Below are positions 23,766 through 29,809 of a DNA stretch of 29,809 bases, piece by piece (within the stretch, counting starts at the first letter, position 1; each line of letters starts with the position of its first letter). The position numbers and the translations under genes are program-made. The notes under the pieces were generated by a model that did no database searches, had not been told where the DNA came from, and saw only the letters and a list, made by a program, of their open reading frames with translations. The stretch comes from Spirochaetia bacterium. Its GTDB lineage: Bacteria > Spirochaetota > Spirochaetia > Treponematales > Breznakiellaceae. The DNA is taken from assembly GCA_025997595.1 (NCBI GenBank), contig BNUU01000024.1:1-29809 (forward strand). Reading direction: 5' to 3'.

Positions 23766-24566
23766 ATGAAGTATAGTGTGACCGATGTGGCTAAAATTCT
23801 TGGGTTGACCCCCAGCGCCCTTCATTTTTATGAGAAGGAAAAGCTGCTTGAGGTAGATAAGGACGAGCATAACCATCGTCTGTACCAGGTGGGGGATATT
23901 TTTCGCCTGCTTTCCTATACCAAATACCGGTCCATGGGCTTTTCTATGAAGACCGTGCTAAAGCAATTCAGCGGCGTTGAAAACGACCGCCGGCTGATTA
24001 TCCAGCGTATGGAAAAACAGCGGGAGGAGGCTTCAAAAAAAGCGGCCTACTACCATGAGTTAGCCGATTCCATTGACGGTCATATTACCAGCGTCAAACG
24101 TATCGAATCTCTTTTGGATGAATACGAATTTACCCAGTCTCCCCATACGCTGTTTCTTTACGATGAGGAATGCGGGTGGATGTCCAAAGACCGCCGAGCC
24201 CAGGGGATTGTGCAAAAGTGGGTTAAGGCCATGCCCGCTGCCCGGCTTGCGGTGATGTTGCATTCAGCAGAATCCATGAACGCCGGTTTTGGCTACGCCA
24301 TTACCCCCAGGAAGGCCCAGGCCTTCGCGTTGTCCATGGACCTCAATATGCAGGAACTGCTTCCCGTGTCCTGCCTGCATACCATCATTGCCACCGACGA
24401 CCGGTTTCCGGATAATCCCCATATTGTATTTGAAAAGGCCCTGGACTATGCCCGTTCACGGGGATTTACCCTGGTGGGGAACCCCTGGGGCTATATTTTG
24501 CTGGTGGAAGTCGCGCCGCAGGTCAGGTTAAAACCTTATGTTGAACTATGGGTACCTATTCGATAA
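23766..24566 (+). CDS. MerR-family transcriptional regulator
   Basis: 266 residues. N-terminal MerR winged helix (MKYSVTDVAKILGLTPSALHF and on, followed by YQVGDIFRLLSYTKYRSMGF, residues 1-65). A dimerisation coiled coil spans about 78-118 (RMEKQREEASKKAAYYHELA). A C-terminal domain of about 150 residues ends in KPYVELWVPIR, reminiscent of GyrI/BmrR effector domains. It probably senses a small molecule and activates the reductase gene that follows at 24700 by twisting a long-spacer promoter. The start is ATG 23766; AAAGGAAG precedes it. The second MerR protein (28732-29553) has the same layout and a similar C-terminal YFELWFP. Confidence 0.85.
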   Translation: MKYSVTDVAKILGLTPSALHFYEKEKLLEVDKDEHNHRLYQVGDIFRLLSYTKYRSMGFSMKTVLKQFSGVENDRRLIIQRMEKQREEASKKAAYYHELADSIDGHITSVKRIESLLDEYEFTQSPHTLFLYDEECGWMSKDRRAQGIVQKWVKAMPAARLAVMLHSAESMNAGFGYAITPRKAQAFALSMDLNMQELLPVSCLHTIIATDDRFPDNPHIVFEKALDYARSRGFTLVGNPWGYILLVEVAPQVRLKPYVELWVPIR

Positions 24567-24699
24567 TAGGGTTGTTCAATAACTCGGTTAATTGCCGAAC
24601 AAGTCCAATACCGGTATTCAAAAATAATGCAAAAATCTTAAAAAAACACTTGCGCCTATAGCTGCTATATGAAATAGACTGAATTTTAGGAGGAACGAA
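24567..24699 (+). promoter_or_regulatory. Control region of the 24700 reductase gene with MerR-type promoter
   Basis: TTGCGC (24650-24655) and TAGACT (24675-24680) are separated by 19 bases, the long spacer typical of MerR-activated promoters. The spacer contains the dyad TATAGC-T-GCTATA (24657-24669). Upstream lie a perfect palindrome AATACCGGTATT (24607-24618) and the arms TTGTTC/GAACAA (24572-24577, 24597-24602). The predicted transcript would have a very short leader (about 13 bases), which is a weak point. Confidence 0.4.
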
Positions 24700-26601
24700 A
24701 TGAAACGTATTTCATCGAAAATTTTTGCGGTAGTTTTGGCCCTGGGAATCCTGGGCTGTGCAACCACCAGCAAGATCAGTTTTACCCCCGGTACCTACCA
24801 GGGAAGCGCTCCGGGATTCAACGGGGATGTAACGATAGAAGTTACCGTTGACTCAGGCCGTATTCTGGGTGTCCGGGTGGTGTCCCAGAACGATACCCCG
24901 GAAATTTCCGGGCTTGCCTATCAGCGTATTCCCCAGGCCATTGTCGAAGGGCAGACCCTGGGGGTGGATATGGTTTCCGGGGCGAGCATCTCCAGCAAGG
25001 GGATTATTGAGGCGGCCACGGCGGCGCTGGCAAAATCCGGCGCCGACATTAAGGCCCTGCAAAGCAGGAAACCCGTGGCTGCAGCAAAGCGGACCTCAAA
25101 GAGTGAAACCGCCGATGTGGTGGTTATCGGGGCCGGCGGTGCGGGACTCGCGGCGGCAATTACCGCCAGTCAGAACGGCGCAAAGGTCATTGTGCTGGAA
25201 AAAATGCCCCGTGCAGGGGGAAATACCATTATTTCCGGCGCAGCCTGGAATGCGGCGGATGCCGCCCGGCAGGCGTCAGTTCCCATAAACGACGCCAACA
25301 GAACCGCTATCCAGCAATCGATCACAAGGGCGCCCCATGACGCTTTTGAGAAAGAACTGCAGGCAACCATAACAAAACAGTTTGCCGATTTTAACGCCGC
25401 AAAAAAGACCAGCATCTTTGACAGCCCCGAGTTCCACATGCTCCAGACTTACAACGGCGGTGACTATGTGGGTAATCCCGAATTGATCAAAACACTGGCA
25501 TCGGGAACCCTTGCCGCCCTGGAATGGGAAATGAGCATGGGGTTGCAAGTTAACGACCATATCTTTACCGTGGCCGGCGGACTCTGGCCCCGTGCTCATC
25601 AGCCGACAATGCCTCTGGGAACCGGGTACATCGATACGGATCTTAAATACATTGATGCCCATAAGGACCAGATCACCCTGCTGGTGGATACCAAAGCCAC
25701 CGAGCTGATCGTACAGAATGGCAGGGTCACCGGAGTTAAGGCTGCGGGACCCACGACGGACTATACCTTCACCGCTGCCAAGGGCGTGATCCTTGCCACC
25801 GGCGGTTTTGGGGCCAATAAGGAACTCCGGCAGAAGTATGGCGGGGCTCAATGGGGGGATATGACCGCTGCGGGAACCACCAATCATCCCGGCGCGACCG
25901 GGGACGGCCTCTTAATGGCGGAAACCGTCGAGGCCAATTTGGTGGGAATGGAATATATCCAGTTTCTCCCCCTGGGGGACCCCGTTACGGGCAGTCTTTC
26001 CGGTAATATTGAGCAGGGCGTAGAGGACCGTTTCTTTGTTAACAAAGAGGGGAACCGCTTCGTGGACGAAGGGGGCCGCCGGGACGCGATGACCAAGGCC
26101 CTCTTCGCACAGCCGGACGCCTTAATGTGGATTATCTGTGATAAACACAGCTATCCTACGCCCCAGGTTAAGAACAACTTCAACGAAACCATTGAAGAAC
26201 TTATCCAGCAGAAAAGGGCCTTTGGCGCTAATACCATTGAAGAACTGGCCCAGCAGATCGGGGTTCCCCCGGCTAATCTGAAAGCCGCGGTTGATGAATT
26301 CAACGCCGGCGTTGATTCAGGCAAGGACCGGCTTGGCCGGACCCTCTGGAAGATCAAGATCGATACGCCCCCCTACTATGCGGGCGCCCGGATACCCACG
26401 GTGCATCACACCATGGGCGGTCTCCAGATCAATACCCAGGCACAGGTAATCAACAAGAGCGGCCAGGTGATCCCCGGCCTCTATGCGGCAGGTGAAGTAA
26501 CCGGCGGCATCCACGGGTCTAACCGGCTCGGCGGCAACGCCCTGGCGGACATCCACGTGTTTGGCCGTATCGCCGGAGCAAGTGCGGTGGCAGGCAAGTA
26601 A
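24700..26601 (+). CDS. FMN-binding/FAD lipoprotein reductase, not fumarate-type
   Basis: 633 residues. Lipobox ILGC (Cys20). FMN-binding domain about 28-118 with MVSGASISS (acceptor Ser96). FAD domain from 138 (VVVIGAGGAGLAAAI, GAGGAG 144-149). Conserved catalytic GGRRDAMT (Arg461), HHTMGGLQIN (569 onward), GSNRLGGNALADI (Arg609). The fumarate-binding His is Leu423 (YIQFLPLGDP) and a Gly/Ser-rich GSLSGNIEQG replaces the Thr-Glu loop, so it should reduce a different unsaturated acid; the segment resembles my recollection of urocanate-reductase relatives. ATG 24700 follows TTTAGGAGGAACGA, a 14-base leader shared with the 21751 gene. It lies downstream of a MerR gene that probably controls it. 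Confidence 0.84.
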   Translation: MKRISSKIFAVVLALGILGCATTSKISFTPGTYQGSAPGFNGDVTIEVTVDSGRILGVRVVSQNDTPEISGLAYQRIPQAIVEGQTLGVDMVSGASISSKGIIEAATAALAKSGADIKALQSRKPVAAAKRTSKSETADVVVIGAGGAGLAAAITASQNGAKVIVLEKMPRAGGNTIISGAAWNAADAARQASVPINDANRTAIQQSITRAPHDAFEKELQATITKQFADFNAAKKTSIFDSPEFHMLQTYNGGDYVGNPELIKTLASGTLAALEWEMSMGLQVNDHIFTVAGGLWPRAHQPTMPLGTGYIDTDLKYIDAHKDQITLLVDTKATELIVQNGRVTGVKAAGPTTDYTFTAAKGVILATGGFGANKELRQKYGGAQWGDMTAAGTTNHPGATGDGLLMAETVEANLVGMEYIQFLPLGDPVTGSLSGNIEQGVEDRFFVNKEGNRFVDEGGRRDAMTKALFAQPDALMWIICDKHSYPTPQVKNNFNETIEELIQQKRAFGANTIEELAQQIGVPPANLKAAVDEFNAGVDSGKDRLGRTLWKIKIDTPPYYAGARIPTVHHTMGGLQINTQAQVINKSGQVIPGLYAAGEVTGGIHGSNRLGGNALADIHVFGRIAGASAVAGK

Positions 26602-26627
26602 AACTGTCCGGTATCAGATAAACACAA

Positions 26628-26670
26628 AGGCCCCGCCTTCATACCGCGCAAGCGGCTGAAGGCGGGGCCT
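26628..26670. terminator. Perfect 14-bp bidirectional terminator with apical sub-hairpin
   Basis: AGGCCCCGCCTTCA (26628-26641) pairs perfectly with TGAAGGCGGGGCCT (26657-26670), with an inner CCGC-GCAA-GCGG (26644-26655) in the loop. It lies between the convergent reductase genes 24700-26601 and 26697-28601 and can stop both. T runs are poor on both sides. Confidence 0.75.
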
Positions 26671-26696
26671 ATTACTTTGTCCTGAAAAATAGGCTC

Positions 26697-28601
26697 TTAC
26701 TTTGCCTTGCTCAGGGCGTCGCTGACGGCCTGGATGATGGCTTTGCTGGTGGCGGTGGCGCCGGTGACAATATCCACATTGGTGCTCTGGGCTTTAATGA
26801 TAGCCTGAGGAATATTGACAATAGCGCGGGTGGAAAGTCCCGGGGTTTCATGGACGCTTATATATTCAATGGCTGCAATTTTACTGCCATCCATTCTGAC
26901 TTTAAGTACCAGATCACTTCCCATGCCTGAGCCGGTTCCAAGGTATTCATTGGGTCCCAGGGTAACTTTCAGCGGGGCTAAACGGAAATCCACTCCGGAT
27001 TTGTTTAAGACACTGCCGGCCGGAACATCCTTCTTTACTGTCGCAGCGTTTTTCCCCGCCGTACGACCGGTAAACAGACATTCGCTCAGGTTTCCCCCGC
27101 CGTTGTAGATATCGGTGAAAAAGGAACCAAATTCCCCGGCGCTGTACAAATGGGGGATCGGTTTGCCCCAGACATCAAGTACTTCACATTCTACATTCCG
27201 TTTGGCCCCGCCCTGGGTATTGGTCAGGGTTGCTTTGACTTCGAAGGCATAATAGGGGCCGGTCTCCAGGGGTTTAAGATTGGCAGCTTCTACTCCAAAA
27301 TCGGGGTCCCTGCCGCTTCTGCAATACCCGTTGTATTTGGTGATCTCCGCAGCCAGGGCAGCGGGATCGATGTTGATCTTACCTGCCAGTTCCTGAATCG
27401 AATTAGCCTTGATGATCCACCCCTTGGCAATTTCTTCTTCCATACCGGGACTCCAGACTTTATATACGGTCCCGGTCTTGCGGGCGGTTTCGTCAAATAC
27501 ACAATAGGCGTTTTTAGGTACCAGTTGACTAAAGTAGGTTCCACCGACTTCATTATGACCATGTCGTCCCAGTTCGGTTTCGTCCACAAAACGCTTGCCG
27601 TTTCCTCCGACGAGGATCATATTGGAGGCCCCAAATCCGCCATAGAGGGCGGTATTGGTGGTGGTAAAGAGGTAGTGCATGCCGTTCCCCGTTTCGGGAT
27701 TGATAAAATTGAGATCCGGGCCGGAAAGGGCGCTCATGTGCCACAGGTCTGCTCCCACATCGATAGCCATTTTGATGCCATCCCCGGTATTATACCGGGC
27801 GCCCTTTGCACGGGCATCCGCCAATTGGGCATAGTTTTCCAGCATTTCATCGTTATTCTCAAAGCCGCCCAGGGCCATGACCACTCCGTTTTTTGCCCGT
27901 ATGTTATACCGCCTGCCATCGTGTTCTGCGACTACCCCATGGATGGTTTTGGAATCCTTATCCTGAATCAACTGAACAGCCGGGGATTTGTACCATACAT
28001 CAATGTTATCCTGCCGGTCATATACCAGTTTCCGCAAGAATTTCCAAAAGGTAGCCTGCCAAATGATGCCGTCGATGAAACGGAGTTCTATGCTCTCATT
28101 TCCACCCTTGATTTCCGGGTATTCCACTAGGGGAAAGACCGCCAGTTTACTGATATCAACTCCCATTTTTTCAAACCAGGGCAGGTTTTCTATGGAACCA
28201 TCAACGATGAAATTGATCTCATCATCGCTTTGGTTGTTGTATAAACCCCGGAGGCCCTTATAATAGGTAATAGCCGCTGCCCGCTCTTTTTCTTTGGGGA
28301 TCAGGACCAATTGGGCCGCATACCGGGTATTGCCTCCCTCTTCCCCCTCCGGGGCCTTTTCCAGAACGAGTACCTTTGCCCCCGCATCGGCGGCGCTTAC
28401 TGCGGAAGCGGCGCCGGCGCCGCCGAAGCCGATCACCACCACATCGTATTCGGCGTCCCATGATACGGTGGAAAGAAAATTCCCGCTCGAGGCCCGGTTT
28501 TTTCCGTCCCCGCCGAAAGCGGAACTGGCACAGGCAGCAACAATCGCGGTTATGGCGACTAGCCCGGCAATGATCGAAATCCTCCGTTTGAACTTTTGCA
28601 T
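26697..28601 (-). CDS. Divergent FAD lipoprotein reductase with C-terminal FMN domain
   Basis: 634 residues. Lipobox VAAC (Cys24); the signal contains KFKRRIS, a weak twin-arginine-like pair. FAD domain from 52 (VVVIGFGGAGAASAV, GFGGAG 58-63), and the FMN-binding domain is at the C terminus (about 545-634) ending in IVTGATATS, with the canonical Thr616 acceptor. The reductase signatures of its neighbours are missing: HHTMGG is replaced by NTQGGAKRN, NRLGGN by GGGNLSECLFTGRTAG, and the catalytic R-D pair by ELGRHGHNEVGG. It is therefore a distant member with an unknown acceptor or a dehydrogenase role. ATG 28601 follows GGAGGAT. Downstream of a MerR gene on the same strand, with a classical MerR promoter between them. 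Confidence 0.8.
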   Translation of the reverse strand: MQKFKRRISIIAGLVAITAIVAACASSAFGGDGKNRASSGNFLSTVSWDAEYDVVVIGFGGAGAASAVSAADAGAKVLVLEKAPEGEEGGNTRYAAQLVLIPKEKERAAAITYYKGLRGLYNNQSDDEINFIVDGSIENLPWFEKMGVDISKLAVFPLVEYPEIKGGNESIELRFIDGIIWQATFWKFLRKLVYDRQDNIDVWYKSPAVQLIQDKDSKTIHGVVAEHDGRRYNIRAKNGVVMALGGFENNDEMLENYAQLADARAKGARYNTGDGIKMAIDVGADLWHMSALSGPDLNFINPETGNGMHYLFTTTNTALYGGFGASNMILVGGNGKRFVDETELGRHGHNEVGGTYFSQLVPKNAYCVFDETARKTGTVYKVWSPGMEEEIAKGWIIKANSIQELAGKINIDPAALAAEITKYNGYCRSGRDPDFGVEAANLKPLETGPYYAFEVKATLTNTQGGAKRNVECEVLDVWGKPIPHLYSAGEFGSFFTDIYNGGGNLSECLFTGRTAGKNAATVKKDVPAGSVLNKSGVDFRLAPLKVTLGPNEYLGTGSGMGSDLVLKVRMDGSKIAAIEYISVHETPGLSTRAIVNIPQAIIKAQSTNVDIVTGATATSKAIIQAVSDALSKAK

Positions 28602-28673
28602 AGATCCTCCAAAATTATTGAAATAATCGGCGGTTTCTATAGAAGCCCATGCCTCTAAGCCCGCTATGGTTTA

Positions 28674-28704
28674 AGGCTAAAGTTTACCCTTAGGGTAAAG
28701 TCAA
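28674..28704 (-). promoter_or_regulatory. MerR-type long-spacer promoter of the 26697-28601 gene
   Basis: On the minus strand TTGACT (28704-28699), a 19-base spacer and TAGCCT (28679-28674) form the arrangement seen at MerR, CueR and ZntR-controlled promoters. The spacer holds most of a perfect dyad TTTACCCT-T-AGGGTAAA (28683-28699 on the plus strand). The start codon is 73 bases downstream. The MerR protein encoded just upstream is the obvious activator. Confidence 0.65.
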
Positions 28705-28731
28705 ATAAAAACGGACAATTAAATCGAAATA

Positions 28732-29553
28732 TTACGTTGAGGAGGGGGATTTATAAGGAAACCATAATTCAAAATAGGTCTGGAGCCGGGTTTGCCTGTT
28801 AAGGGGCATAATGGACCTGCCGCAGATGGGGCCCGAGCAGATCAGTCCCTGCTCGGCCATTTTTTTGAGTATTGGGGACAGATTGTCCTGGTCGGCAGGG
28901 CCATCGGCGTATATCAAGGCCACGGTATATACGCAGGGACAGGGCGCCAGATAGAAGGCCGGCATTTCCGCCTTGAATCCTAAAAAGTCCGCTTCTTCCT
29001 GGGTAACGCAGAGACCCATGCTGTACCGGTCTTCCCAGTCCAGGGAATCATCTTCATCGCAGTATAAAAAGGGTTGGGGAAGGGGCATGTATTTCATCCA
29101 GCGGGAAAAACACCGGCGGGTCTTGGGTTTTTCGGTAATTTTAAGACCCCTGCGCATGAGGATTCCCAGCATGGCAGGGCGGGTCGTCAGGGTAAGGGAA
29201 TGCTCCAAATTTTTTGCTTCCTCCAAAAGCCTGACTTTGGCAAGCAGATGATCAAGGATATATTTCTGCCAGGTGATTTCTTTCTCTACTGCCTGGGCGC
29301 GGCCTTTAAACAAAGATGCGGCATTATGAATATCTTTTTCGTCCAGGAGTTCCTTGGTTTCCTTTAACGTAAAACCATATGCCCGGTACACCCGGGATTT
29401 TAACAGCAGATGGATGTCGGAAATATCAAAGTAGCGGTAGCCGGTAATATCGTCCCGTGTATCCCCAATGAGGCCCATATCTTCATATCTGCGAACGGTT
29501 TGGGGAGCGACCCCGGATAATTGTGATGCGTCATGGATCAGATATTTTGACAT
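28732..29553 (-). CDS. MerR-family transcriptional regulator
   Basis: 273 residues from ATG 29553 (a TTG two codons earlier is less likely). N-terminal MerR domain: SKYLIHDASQLSGVAPQTVR, then RYEDMGLIG and YRYFDISDIHLLLKSRVYRA, residues 1-65. A helical linker (about 75-115) and a C-terminal effector-like domain of about 150 residues follow, with CPCVYTVALIYADGP and ending in YFELWFP, similar to the 23766 regulator. Two cysteines in CPC and one pair in CSGPICG could bind a metal or thiol ligand, but this is not established. It probably activates the reductase gene downstream through the long-spacer promoter at 28674-28704. Confidence 0.82.
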   Translation of the reverse strand: MSKYLIHDASQLSGVAPQTVRRYEDMGLIGDTRDDITGYRYFDISDIHLLLKSRVYRAYGFTLKETKELLDEKDIHNAASLFKGRAQAVEKEITWQKYILDHLLAKVRLLEEAKNLEHSLTLTTRPAMLGILMRRGLKITEKPKTRRCFSRWMKYMPLPQPFLYCDEDDSLDWEDRYSMGLCVTQEEADFLGFKAEMPAFYLAPCPCVYTVALIYADGPADQDNLSPILKKMAEQGLICSGPICGRSIMPLNRQTRLQTYFELWFPYKSPSST

Positions 29554-29570
29554 TCGCAATTCTTGCAGAG

Positions 29571-29809
29571 CTAGAGTTTTTCGATTTCTTCGGGAGAGAG
29601 GCCGGTAACTGAGGCAATCTTCTCTACCGGATCACCATAGGCCTTCAGGTTCCGGGCGATTTTTTCCGCACAAGCATTCCCCGCGGCGTATAGCCCGGAT
29701 TCGTGATCTATGATCCCGATTTCCCGTGAAAAGGCACGCGCCCATTTTTGCTGACTCCGGCTTATCTTCGCCAATGCCCGGTCCGCCCTCATGATCCCTT
29801 CCTCCTGCT
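29571..29809 (-). CDS. C-terminal part of a probable Rpn-family (PD-(D/E)XK) nuclease
   Basis: The minus-strand frame is open to the window edge, so this is taken as the 3' end of a longer gene. Visible sequence is helical and charged (RADRALAKISRSQQKWARAF) and ends in ARNLKAYGDPVEKIASVTGL and SPEEIEKL. That tail is typical of Rpn/PD-(D/E)XK transposase-like proteins that are abundant in Treponema genomes. The nuclease domain itself is outside the window. An alternative is a small 73-residue protein from ATG 29792, which has AGGAGG eight bases upstream, so a truncated remnant with its own start cannot be excluded. It ends 17 bases before the MerR start. Confidence 0.5.
   Translation of the reverse strand, partial: QEEGIMRADRALAKISRSQQKWARAFSREIGIIDHESGLYAAGNACAEKIARNLKAYGDPVEKIASVTGLSPEEIEKL

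Noticed and set aside
27150..28130. Plus-strand open frame (326 codons) antisense to the 26697 reductase
   Set aside because: Shadow frame without recognisable features.

Overview
The window (about 29.8 kb, moderately GC-rich, densely coding) looks like chromosomal DNA of a free-living or gut-associated spirochaete. A termite- or animal-gut Treponema is my best guess, from the mix of many secreted FMN/FAD lipoproteins, a Rpn-type nuclease tail and an AGCS transporter. This is an inference from gene content; no rRNA or other phylogenetic marker is present. No tRNA, rRNA, CRISPR array or insertion sequence was seen.

Layout. (1) 1-3265, minus strand: start of a glycogen-debranching enzyme (GlgX/isoamylase, cut by the window edge), an Aat-like GNAT protein and a sodium:amino-acid symporter of the AGCS family. 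(2) 3354-11888, plus strand: a self-contained phosphotransferase operon behind one promoter and a perfect dyad operator. It holds EIIC and EIID (mannose/sorbose family), a BtpA/SgcQ-family protein, EIIB, a zinc alcohol dehydrogenase, a SorC-type regulator, a class II aldolase, its own enzyme I and HPr, and EIIA. The whole phosphoryl chain (EI His194, HPr His15, EIIA His9, EIIB His14) is encoded in one unit. Two strong intercistronic hairpins bracket the EIIB gene. (3) 11902-15804, minus strand: a three-gene operon with a good promoter, encoding a secreted two-domain FMN-binding protein (PplA-like), a type II NADH dehydrogenase fused to a DoxX-like membrane domain, and a long-chain polyprenyl diphosphate synthase. 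(4) 16014-28704: a cluster of five secreted FAD reductases of the fumarate/urocanate-reductase (flavocytochrome c) superfamily plus one stand-alone FMN-binding lipoprotein, interrupted by a complete tatA-tatC-tatB-like set. Two MerR-family regulators each lie just upstream of a reductase gene. (5) 29571-end, minus strand: C-terminal tail of a probable Rpn-family nuclease.

How it may work together. Regions 3 and 4 resemble the flavin-based extracellular electron-transfer and respiration loci described in Listeria and other Firmicutes. There a membrane Ndh2 passes NADH electrons to a quinone made with a dedicated prenyl synthase, then to surface FMN proteins, which feed flavinylated extracellular reductases. 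Here the same parts occur with at least five different terminal reductases. Their substrate-pocket residues differ, so several organic acceptors (fumarate-like, urocanate-like and unknown) are likely. EetA/EetB-like membrane subunits and the ApbE flavin transferase are not in the window. This reading is inference from domain content and order.

The reductases differ in domain layout (FMN domain at the N terminus, at the C terminus, or on a separate protein). They share related terminators and leader motifs, which suggests local duplication and divergence.
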